Below, in pieces: positions 39,401 to 50,700 of a DNA stretch of 64,000 nucleotides (the first letter of the stretch is position 1; every line of letters begins with the position of its first letter). The translations under genes were made by a program, and so were the position numbers. Below the pieces are notes generated by a model. It was not told where the DNA came from. It worked only from the letters and a program-made list of their open reading frames with translations, and did no database searches. Source of the DNA: Balanoglossus misakiensis (Eukaryota; Hemichordata); contig CM082597.2 in assembly GCA_040954595.2 (NCBI GenBank), positions 1,054,001 through 1,118,000 of the forward strand, in the 5' to 3' direction.

Positions 39401-42400
39401 GTCTTCAAAACCCCCTTTACTGTCTTTTAATAGGAAGCTATCGAGAAAGAATCATTTGGAATGGAAAGACGGATACACGAAGTTGGAAACGTAGACGAAG
39501 AATTCGAACGCTGCGATCACGTTATGGAGGGTGAACTACGTTACGCAACCCATGAACATTTCTACATGGAGACACACAGTTGTATCTGCAAACCACGTGA
39601 GAATGACGAAATGGAAATTATTGCTGCTAGTCAAGCTCCCCATTTGCTACAGGTACATTCTTCTATTTTTTTTAATATCAGCGATAAACAATGTAGAAAG
39701 TAGATGGTACACAAGTCCCAAAACTAAGTTTATGACCCCTATATGATATTTACATTATGTCAATTTGTTGGTATGACTCTGGGACAGTCAATGAGATCTA
39801 CACTCTAATTCTTAATTGTAATATAACCAAGAAAGACATCACAGCTCGACATTATGGATGTTTCTTACTGTTCAGATGGGTGTAGCAACGACCCTGGGAA
39901 TTCCTTCACACAAAATCAACTGCAAAGTTAAAAGACTCGGAGGTGGGTTCGGAGGGAAAATTAATTTCATCATTTCCATGGCTGGGGCTGTAGCTGTGGC
40001 AGCCAACAAGTAAGTGAACTATGTCTGTCTGTCTCGATTCTATTGTCTACAACTGTCCCTATCCGTTGGACACGTTGTGAGGGAATCGGTTGAATAATGG
40101 CAAAACTTAGATGTACCTCGAAACATACTCTATTGGGTCTGTTTATATTGTACCAACCCTAGTGTAATTTTTTCTGAAATGGTTATGAATGTCACCACTT
40201 AATGGTGGTCAAAATTAAATATTAATTTTCCATCAGGACAAAGAAAGCTGTTCGAGCAGTTTTGAGCAGAGATGACGACATGCAGATGTCAAGGCGACAT
40301 TTTTCGATGATTGCTCGATACAAGGCAGGCTACTCGGCTGAAGGTCGCTTGAAGGCTATTGATTGTACAATGTACGGTAATGCTGGAAACAGCGACGGTT
40401 CGGGAATCGCAGGGGTGAGTTTGCTGCTTCGGTGTAGGTGCCTTAAAGGGGTAGCGTCGTCTGAACTACACATGCGCGTCTTTGCTATTTACACTGTCTG
40501 CATTCTTCCTGCTGTTCAGGGAGACCGTTACATATTATTTAAAAGTAAATTGGAAATGCGATAAAAAGTAGCGACGCATTGTTTGCCATCGTGTACAGTG
40601 TAATACAAAGTAACAACAACGGTTTGTGATGCTGTACATTGTAGCAGTTACACTTTGTTACACTTGCCAACAACTGTGTCACATGGGAACCATACCGCAA
40701 CCACAGACGGATATGGGCCCACTCTTGATGTTGAAAAAAATTGTTAAGTTCTGTCTCTTTTTATGTCCATCGCAGGGTTTGAGAACAGCCATTTCAGTAC
40801 TAGATCAAGCCTACAAGATCACGGCATGGAGAGTGCGCCCTCTAACCTGCATAACGAATTTGCCTCCGTTTGGTCCATTACGAGGCTTTGGGTCACAGCA
40901 AGGTCATATGATCACGGAGAATATCATCGAAAACATTGCAGTAAAATGCGGCATTAGTCAAATACAGGTAAAACCACAAGAAAGTACTTATTTACAGTGC
41001 AGGCATCATCCTGTCCAGAAGGCTTTGATAAGCATTGGATATTATCACTAACGACTACAAGCTCGTGATTGGCCGAAACGAATGTACTAATTTGAATATA
41101 ACAATGTGTTAAATCAGTACAGGTGACAACTTGATGAAATAATGTATTGTTTTCCATACAAACCATCAACATCATATCTTGGAAATATTTTGACTACAAA
41201 TAAAAACCTCAAGTGTAAAAGTATTTCTCTGATTGAAGGTAAGAACAAGCACTGAGCAAGGCTTGAAAGTGTAAGTTACTTCACGAACAATATCACCAGC
41301 ATTTTCTCCGAAACAGGTCAGAGAGCTGAATATGTACACCGAAGATCACAAGTTTGATCATTTGAATCAACCTTTAAACCAAGTGAGAAATATTAGACGG
41401 TGCTGGGAAGAATGCATGGTTAAAAGTGACTACCAACGAAGACGAAATCAAGTAGATCGGTATAACAGGTATGATTGATTTATCAATGAAATTGAGCCAA
41501 CATGGAGAATCGAATGGCAATCAGGTTTTAAATCTGGCATGAATCCAATATCATTTTCCTATTTCAACATTGATCATCTATTCATTTTTCCAGGGAAAAT
41601 CGCTGGAAGAAGAAGGGCATATCAATAATTGTTACAAAACGCAGGGTTGGCTTAACTGGCAGGTTGGGACAGGTAAGTCGCGACACAATCACGTTTTAGG
41701 TAAATTTCATTTTCTCCTTATGTTCCCTAACTTTTATATTGGCTTGAAAATTTCCTGAAACGGTTTTACTGAGATTTGATCTTTGCTCTTCAGGCAGGAG
41801 CTCTAGTCCACGTCTACACCGACGGCAGCGTTTTGATATCCCACGGTGGGGTAGAGATGGGACAAGGTTTGTTCACCAGGTGTATCCAGGTGGCCAGTAG
41901 AGTTCTTGGAATTCCAACAGAACTCATTTACATAAATGAGATGGCAACTGACAAAGTTCCGAATGCTACATTGACAGCAGGATCGTGCGGGAGTGATTTG
42001 TATTGCCATGCCGTGAGGGTAAGTGGCGCCTGGTTCTATATTTCTCAAGTCAGTGGTCCTGAAACCCTTCACGTTGTGGAGTAGTAAGAATTTACAGAAC
42101 ATCCACATGTACAACTTGATATTCTACCTCAGGACAGTAGCAATATATTCCCTTGACTTTACACCCCACAGATTGCATGTGAGAAAATCAAAAGGAACCT
42201 TGACTCTGTCATAATGGACAACCCAAAAGGGACGTGGACAGATTGGGTAAGTGACACGCCTTTTCTAGAGCTTGCATAGTATGACAACTGAAATCAAGTC
42301 CGGCATTGAATTTAATTTTTAACACAGAGAAACGGATTACTATGACTTGTCACATACTACATACCACCATTCATATTATGGAGAACCATACAACTAATAT

Positions 42401-43720
42401 TACAACAAATATTATCTTTTTCTCATTTCTGCCACAGATAAAATCGGCCTATCTGAAACGTGTCTGTTTATCCGAGACTGGGTTCTATAGGTATGTATAA
42501 CGTTAATTAACTACAATTATTTGTCAGTGGCAACACTGCGTATAGTGCACACATTTAAGAAGGAGGGTTCGTACACATTTACATGGCTTATCGCCAAGAT
42601 TATTTGGGGGTGCGAACTTTTAGCAGACATGCTAGCTAAAAAGGCTGTTTCTTCGTATTATTAGGACTCCAGGTGAAGGTTTTGACTGGGAAACGATGAC
42701 GGGTCGACACGGCAATTACTTTGTGTATGGCTGTGCATGCGCAGAGGTGGAGATAGACTGTCTGACCGGAGACTTTGAAGTGTTGAGAACAGATATCGTA
42801 ATGGATGCTGGGGAGAGCCTTAGTCCTGCTATCGACATAGGACAGGTATTTAATTTTAATCAGGTGATTTTCATGCAAACGGACATCTGTTAATACACAG
42901 ATACGTCACAAGTACGTAGGCCTACATGTTTGTGTATCACCATGTTATTTAGTGTCTTTTAACACTCACACAAGCTGCTTTTATGTAGATCGAAGGAGGC
43001 TTCATACATGGCTATGGAATGTTCACAATGGAAGAAGAGCTGAGATCCTCTACAGGAGAATTGTTGACTATAGGACCGGGATTATACAGGATTCCAAGAG
43101 TGAATGACATACCACAGGAATTCAATGTACATCTCCTCAAAGGAGCACCCAACAATCTTGGCGTTTGTTCGTCAAAGGTATGTTTTTTAACAGTAACCCT
43201 GAACAACCATTACAGCGAAACAGCGGCCATTTCATGAGACGTTGGTGATTATTGTCGCGGTTTTCAGTTTACATGAACGAGTGGATCATTCTATGTTACC
43301 GAAAGCATATTATGATGAACTATAGTAACAAAAATACAGCCACATAAAATTCTATCCTGATTATACCTCTTATCTAGAGTGGAAAATTTTGTTACAATAT
43401 GTATGAATAGAACTGTACTTACCATTCCTCACATGCACTGTCAATCCAATCCCTACATCTCACGCTTTCGATGGAGTTTTGTCAAACACTGACATGGTCC
43501 TTCCGGTAAAGAGTTGTCATATTTACATTGGCATTCTTTATTACAGAATCTTGGTGAGCCACCAGTATTCCTAGGGGCTTCGGTGTTCTTTGCCATCAAG
43601 GACGCCCTCTATTCTGCCAGAGCTGATGCAGGTGTTCATGGTATATTCAAATTAGATTGTCCGGCAACTACTGAACGAGTTCGAATGGCGTGCGTCGACC
43701 AGTTTACAAATGCAGTTTAG
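33412..43720 (+). CDS. Xanthine dehydrogenase/aldehyde oxidase-family enzyme, copy A
   Basis: Thirty exons join in frame to 1318 residues, near the usual length of about 1330. The start [19 protein letters not shown] matches the family N-terminus. N-terminal iron-sulfur domains hold Cys48, 53, 56 and 78 (CGEGGCGAC) and Cys117, 120, 152 and 154 (QCGFC, CRC). An FAD domain follows ([19 protein letters not shown]), then the molybdopterin region ([38 protein letters not shown]). The catalytic Glu1265 (bovine Glu1261) is kept. By eye alignment, bovine Glu802 is Ile804, Arg880 is Thr883, Phe914 is kept as Phe917 and Phe1009 is Leu1014. These changes argue against xanthine as substrate. The enzyme should hydroxylate an aldehyde or heterocycle in the cytosol or peroxisome, transferring electrons via Fe-S and FAD. 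Substrate unknown. The copy on the minus strand has the same exon plan. Confidence 0.93.
34435..34465 (+). repeat. Dispersed repeat family R2, copy 1 (intron 2 of copy A)
   Basis: It reads CATGCGCATAAGACGGTCGT then GGGCCTTTAAA. Matching segments lie at 51076 (copy B intron) and 55338 (Ig gene intron). Confidence 0.6.
36590..36985 (+). repeat. Repeat in intron 10 of copy A with a 62-bp tandem core
   Basis: It begins with TTCTTCCCACTGTTCAGGGA at about 36610 and contains three copies, 62 bp apart, of a unit marked by AATACAAAGTAAC (36771, 36833, 36895). A second, shorter copy of the whole element lies in intron 21 at about 40480-40715. Confidence 0.75.
40480..40715 (+). repeat. Second copy of the intron 10 element, in intron 21
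   Basis: It shares TTCAGGGAGACCGTTACATA, GGAAATGCGATAAAAAGTA and one AATACAAAGTAAC unit with the element at 36590-36985, in the same order and orientation, but without the tandem expansion. Confidence 0.7.
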
Positions 43721-44277
43721 CGAGCACTCACCAGCAGATATTATCCAGGACCCGTTCCTTGCTCAATGGAGGCGCTGCGCTACACTCTGCTGTCCCAAAG
43801 TAGGTGTAGTAGTCACTAAAAGACAAGTATTTACCGCTATTTGGAATCCCATGTTGTCCAGTCGTAAACACGTCTTGCACACGTGTAGTAGACCTGCACG
43901 TCATTACTCATGCGCAATGCGTATAGAACAGCGCCACCATTGGGTAAGCAACGAACTATCTTTTGTGTTGTGCCTACAATTCCCTCAGGGAATAGAAATG
44001 ATGTACAATGACGTCGATATTTTACAGAAACATAATCGAGTACTTCTTGTATGGAACACTTACGGGTAATTTTAGCAGTATATTTTTATGATTTTAACTT
44101 GAGCACGTTAACGTTTATTGCTCTCTGAAACATCTAATTCTTGAAATCCATCGAAAGTTACGATAATTTGAAGGCTTGTAAACATTTGCTGAATTCTTTT
44201 GTATTAATTTCGTGTTTTTTAATTAGGTGGTACATCTCTGATCATTGTTTTTGGATTCTTAGACGCTATATGATGAA

Positions 44278-44283
44278 AATAAA
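44278..44283 (+). terminator. Probable poly(A) signal of oxidase copy A
   Basis: First canonical AATAAA I noted downstream of the stop codon at 43720, 558 nt away. Confidence 0.5.
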
Positions 44284-44392
44284 AATTAATAATAATGTTG
44301 TTGTTGTTTGTTTGTCGTTGTTGATAAATGTGACACGCGAGATCAAATAGAACATAGAACAAAGACACAGGAGACAGGTAACAATAATCAGT

Positions 44393-44398
44393 TTTATT
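44393..44398 (-). terminator. Probable poly(A) signal of oxidase copy B
   Basis: AATAAA on the minus strand, 328 nt after the stop codon at 44726-44728. Confidence 0.5.
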
Positions 44399-44725
44399 TA
44401 GAGCCTGACATTTAAACAAACGTGTCCATCCCCACCCCATCTGGTGTTAAAATATAGAATTTCTAATTATAGGCAGCAATTGCTATTTCTTCGTCAACAC
44501 CATCACCCAAAGGTAAGTCTTGCATTATTGACACCTGTTCGCCTCTAAGCCCACGAAAAGGGAACAGTTTTAATGAAAGTTGTGATTATTATTTTGAAGA
44601 AACTTATGAACTAATTATGGATTCGTGTTTTACAGAAAGCATAAACAACGTCACCATTTTAAAATATCATTCTTAATGATATTTTCGTTGATCCTCTTGG
44701 TCAGTTGGAGAGATGCCCGCGAATT

Positions 44726-47700
44726 TCATGGAATGCTTTTTCCACGCTTGGCAAATTCGTCCATGCACGCCATTCGAACTCGTTCAGTGGAAGAAGGACA
44801 ATCCAGTCTGAATACACCATGGACTCCACCATCAGCTCTGGCTGAATAGAGGGCGTCCTTGATGGCAAAGAACACAGAACTTCCAAGGAAAACTGACGGT
44901 TCACCCATACTCTAGAAAAAATAATAGGTTATTTACAACAATTTTCGGAGAGAAAAAAAGACTTTAGTCATTATGGTAATCACTTAAAGCCAAAACTGAT
45001 AATGCCTACCTTTGATGAACATATGCCAAGATTATTAGGTGCCCCTTTAAGGAGATGTACATTGAATTCCTGTGGTATGTCATTGACTCTTGGAATCCTG
45101 TATAATCCTGGTCCTACATTCAACAATTCTCCTGTAGAGGATCTCAGCTCTTCCTCCATTGTGAACATTCCATAGCCATGAATGAAGCCTCCTTCGATCT
45201 AATGCACAAAAATACGACAGTTTAACATTTAAACTAAAATAATCTATGCGTAGTGGTTTTACTGGTTTCTGACCGAATCTGTGTCATTCATTATGGACAC
45301 ATACTTGATTCAAAGTATCTAGTTTTTAGTTAAGAATTACAAGATACCTGTCCTATGTCGATAGAAGGACTAAGACTGTCTCCAGCATCCATTACAATAT
45401 CTGTTCTCAACACTTCGAAGTCTCCGGTCAGACAGTCTATTTCCACCTCTGAGCATGCGCAGCCATACGCAAAGTAGTAACCATCGCGACCAGTTTTCTC
45501 CTTCAGGTTGAAACCTTTACCGGGATGCCTAAAAGGTACATATCCATCGGTTACTTTACTACTTAAAGAGCAGACCATCGTCATATCTAACAACTTCAAA
45601 GAACAGTTGCCCTTAACAATCAAATACACAAATGCTAAATTCATCCAGTGCAGTTGTGAATTTCAATTTATGATACCCAACGTACTTGTAAAATCCAGTG
45701 GTAGACAAAGATACTCGATTCGTGTAAGCGGATTTTACCTGTAATATAGCATAACATAACATCACATTACATAACATTACAAGGTGTTCCCCTTATTGAG
45801 AAATGCGGACTTGAGAAATAAAATATCATTTTCGTGTGATATTAGTAATATTATTGTATTATTTCTAGTACACGATAGCTGTTGTACCATCTGAAATACG
45901 TGAATGGTTGGACTTACCCAATCCTTCCATGATCCCTTAGGGTTTTCTATCATCATCGGTTCAAGGTTATGTTTGATTTCTTCACACGCTATCTGTAGAA
46001 ACGATAATTAAAGCCTTCTTAGTGAAGTACATGGAAACAAGTGGCATATGGTTACAGTTCTCGCTTTATGAATTCTCAAAACATCATGATCCATGGAGTT
46101 AAAATTATCAGTTACCTTTACAGCGTTGCAGTACAAATCAGTTCCGGAAGTACCCCCAGTCCCTGACGTATTAGGCACCTTGTCAGTTGACGTTTCATTT
46201 ATGTAAATGAGTTCTGTAGAAATTCCAAGAACTCTACTGGCCACCTGGATACACCTGGTGTACAAACCTTGCCCCATCTCTATCCCTCCGTGGGTTATCA
46301 ACACAGTGCCATCTGTATATACATGTACCAGTGCTCCAGCCTACAAAACAATCGCCAAAATGTTAGACCGAGAGTATAAGCAATGCTTTTGGCAAAGCAT
46401 GGCATTACAGTTCCCTAATAGATACCATATTGTCAATCTCTGATAATATTGAGTGAATAACATAATTAAGGAGAGTTGCAATCACTGTTTAGCAATTGAG
46501 TACACAAGGGTAACGGGGCAAACAACTTATAAATATCTGATTATCTGTTCTGGACAACTTACCTGTCCAGGGGTGCCCGTCAAACCAACCTTGCGTTTTG
46601 TAGCAATAATAGATATGCCCTTCTTTTTCCACCGATTTTCTCTGGTCAAGAAGATGCACCGGTTAAATCATTTCGCAGTTATTAAATTTCCTTTTGGTTC
46701 GATTCCATAAAGTAGTACATTAATTCAATATTTGCTTTTAATCATACCTGTTAAACTGATCCACTTCATTTCGTCTTCGATGGTAGTCACTCTTAACCAT
46801 GCATTCTTCCCAGCATCGTCTGATGTTTCCTGGTTGGGTTAATGGTTGGTTTGCATGATCAAACTTGTCATCCTTGGTGTACATGTTCAATTCTCGTACC
46901 TTTTTAAAGAAACGTTAGTCCCGTTAGTGAGTGAGTGAGTGAGTGAGTGAGTGAGTGAGTGAGTGAGTGAGTGAGTGAGTGAGTGAGTGAGTGAGTGAGT
47001 GAGTGAGTGAGTGAGTGAGTGAGTGAGTGAGTGAGTGAGTGAGTGAGTGAGTGAGTGAGTGAGTGAGTGAGTGAGTGAGTGAGTGAGTGAGTGAACGAAC
47101 GAATGAATGTATGAATTGTTGGTTGGTTGGTTGGTTGGTTGCATGGTTGCTTGGATGATTGGATGAATGAATGTTTTGCAATGAATACTGCAGTGCATGT
47201 ATTCACCTATTTCGTTGTCTCACCTGAACTTGAGTAATTCCACATTTTACAGCTACACTGTCAATGATATTCTCACCAAACATGTGACCCTGTGGAGTAC
47301 CTGCACCTCTCACGGCTCCATACTGTGGTAGGTTTGTAACACAAACGACGCCGTTCAGTCTCCAATTGGAAATGTTATAAGCTTGATCCATGGTTGTCAG
47401 TGCATTTTTCAAAAACTGAAAGAGGAAGACATTTTACACGAAGTGAGGAACGAGTTTCCCTGAGCAGCAAACCTTATTTCACATGCAAAGAGCAACACAA
47501 AAGTGCAACTAACGTGCACCATCTAACAAATGATTACACAGGAGAACCCAGACTTCCTCTCGAACAAGAAATCAAGTTACAATGTAGACAACATGGAACA
47601 ACTTTGTTTATTTTTCGGTAAAAAATTGTTTTCGAATTTTTTTAACTTACCACTGTCATGGACTTTGGATCAGCCCCAGCATTTTCAAATAAGGTACACT

Positions 47701-50700
47701 CCAATGACGTCACACGACCTGTAGCTGAAAAGCCTACCTTGTAGTGAGCGATCATGGGAACATGTTTATCCGTCATTTGCATGTCGTCATCTCTGCTCAA
47801 AACTGCCCTTACACTCTTCCCTACCCTATAAAAACATTATAGTTCAGTAGATTAACTTCCGCTCATTACGATATCTCGCGAGACTTGGCATATTACAGTA
47901 GCAACGGGTTGCCCCCAGGTAGTCAAGTCAAGTTTTGTTTGATGCTAGAATTAGTGCAGGTTTGAATATATAAATAAACAATATTATGTGAATCTATAAT
48001 TCGTTATAAAGACAAAAACTTTCTCTTTCTCGAAAACGGTATATACTTTTTAGCAGCAACTGCTACTGCTCCGGCTAAGAAAGAGGTGTACTGGAATTTC
48101 CCGCCAAATCCACCACCGACTCTTTTTACTTTGCACGTGACCTTGTGTGACGAAATGCCCAGTACATCTGCAACGTCCCTCTACCGAAAAGATAAAGATG
48201 GCGTCCGTTACATTTACATAGTGACTATCACATTCCAATACAATTTGAGAAACCTTTTAGGCCCAACTATCAAAACATAATCAACACAGACATCGATCTT
48301 ACTTGCACGCTGCTTGCATCCTGTGTACTACAGATGACCTCCATTTCGTCATTCTCGCGTGGTTTGCAGATACAACTTTGAGTCTCCATGTAGAAATGTT
48401 CATGTGCCGCATACTGCATTTCACCCTCCATCACGTGATCGCAGCATTCAAAGTCCTCGTCTACATTGCCAACTTCGAGACTCACTCTGTCTTCTCCAAA
48501 CGATTCCTTTTCTATAGCTTCCTATCATGGCAAAGAACAACAGAAGCAACAGCTTATCACTTCATGTCGTGTAGTAAAATGTCTAAGTGAACAAGTAAAC
48601 AAGCGTGTTACCCGAATGATTAACATCAAATGATGGACGCATAATCTTCAAATTGTAAACGAATTCTGTTTATCACACAACACAAAATCAACAGACAACT
48701 ACTTAGTAAACATTGTGTAACTTAGTACTACTCACCTCAATGGTCAAAATTGACGCCAAAGTTTCATAGTCAACCTCCACAAAACTAGCAGCTTGTTCGG
48801 CTATGTACCTATTTGTTGCAACAATAACTCCTAATGGTTGTCCGACATAGGATACCTGAAGCATGTAATAAAATATACATCAGTTGAGAAATATTGGTTT
48901 GTTGGACGGTATATCTATTCACTTTATCATATATTCTGTACACGAATATCAGTAATGACGTTAAAGCAAGCAATTGAACGAACCTTTTCTGCCGCAAAAA
49001 TACCAATATTGGCACTTGGTATATCATCTGGTCCAACAAAGCACTGGACTCCAGGTACTCGCAATGCTCTTGTTGTATCGATGGAGCTGAGTCACATAAA
49101 AATCATAACAGCTTATGTTACACATTTGGGTTTAGAAATCAGCCAAGGATAACGCTGTTTTGTTACAGAGAAACCCAAAGAGACGCAAACAAGTGATATC
49201 AGATGAGTTAATACTTACATGATTTTAGCATGTGGCTCAGTACTTTTCACAAATGCCATGTGCAGCTCTCCTAAATCATTGCAAATAAAATGTTGTAGCA
49301 TTTGTGAGTCGAAAGTTGTTAGATGTTAACCGTGAACTATTAACAGATTATCACAAATTATTCGAAAAGAGTGTTCGCATACACAAAAAGACATAATCAC
49401 CTCTTTCGGGCGGCAGGTCATCACAGTACATAGCTTCTCCTGTTGCATGTTGTATACCTGCAGCGTGTACAACAGGTCGCCCGACTGCATCGGTGTCCAA
49501 CTGGCCGCTGGCTACTTTCTGTGGAGATTCGTGTCGTGAAAGTGAAAATACATGACACAACTACACCAAATCATGACTTGAAATGCTACAACACAACTCA
49601 AATTTTAATTCCACAAGATCTGCGTGTTCTACTTCTCTGAGATATCGCGAGACTTGGGTAATCAACGTAGCAACACAGCCCCACCGCCAGAGATTGTAAC
49701 AGAATATTAGTGAGACGTTACAGACTCTTACCTGAAAGCTTTGGACACTCTTCATGGGATGTCTTGTTTGAGTTTCAATCACACTCCGATATTCCGGTGG
49801 TATCTGGACCACCTCACGTTGGAACGAGATTCCCTTCAAGACTGACCAATAGAACTTGAAGAAATAACCCAGGATCAATGACCGTCTGTAGTCCACACTT
49901 TGTCCAGACAGATGGAGCTCCTCCGTCAGTAAATTCATAGCATCTCTCTGACAGGAATCGTCCCAGGGTCTGAAAGACAATTTCATGTCAAAAAGCAGAG
50001 TGCATAGCATGGAAGCAATGGAGTTTGCTATATATTCTAATTTGCACACACCAAGTCGAAACTTTGTTATCATACGGAATTATAGTTTATAGATTACATA
50101 TAGGGTATATATATGGATGGATTGCCACTTGACCGACTCAGTAGTGTCACGTGTCCAAGAAGCATCATACCTGCCTGTGAGTTCCCTTTCAGTTTTCCTT
50201 GCAGACACTACCGTATCCCCAACTCCTCCGAAATACAGTCTCAACGTCTTCACTGTCACGTGATCTTGTTCGAAGGCTACAAACATCCCAGCATTCAGCA
50301 TGTCGATTTTACCATCGCGTCTGTGAAGAACTTTATTGACCTTGAAACCATGGCAATATTCTTTCTGTGTCGAAAACGTTTTCTTTGCTTTAAAACATGT
50401 TGCTTTTTAAATAAGTATGCACCAGCATATGGAATATTTCTGGTACATTTTAATTGAATGCCCGCATGGGCTGATAACAATAGCGCAGTTTTCCACAGCT
50501 TTTACCCGCTGAGAGCTCGACGTTTCTAAAATGCACCAGCTTAGGGAATCTTTTCTGGTATATTTTGATTTGAAGGCCAGTATGGGCTGACAATTATAGC
50601 GTGTTTTTTTATTAAAGTTATTCCCGGCTTACATCTCGATGTGGCTGGTACATGCTATGTGCGTTTAATAGCTTAAAACATCTGTTTGGGTCACGTCTGT

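Larger units (their letters stand above)
33412..43720 (+). other. Exon map of oxidase copy A
   Basis: Exons 1-30: 33412-33468, 34340-34397, 34680-34776, 34953-35058, 35224-35412, 35545-35640, 35739-35819, 35979-36120, 36235-36402, 36499-36572, 37073-37169, 37319-37428, 37547-37740, 37901-38144, 38258-38375, 38563-38614, 38702-38804, 39174-39293, 39434-39652, 39876-40009, 40237-40414, 40776-40967, 41317-41468, 41594-41672, 41794-42018, 42172-42246, 42438-42490, 42665-42845, 42989-43177, 43547-43720. All phases agree at each junction. Every intron is GT-AG except intron 15, whose donor is GCGAGT (38376). Fe-S domains are exons 1-6, FAD domain exons 7-14, molybdopterin domains exons 15-30. Confidence 0.88.
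43721..44725. other. Convergent 3' region between oxidase copies A and B
   Basis: This holds the 3' untranslated regions of both genes. The last signals are AATAAA on + at 44278-44283 and on - at 44393-44398. No further gene is seen. Confidence 0.65.

Noticed and set aside
46887-47206. Minus-strand open frames of 85-103 codons made of THSLTHSL repeats
   Set aside because: They are translations of the (TGAG)n microsatellite in three frames, not genes.
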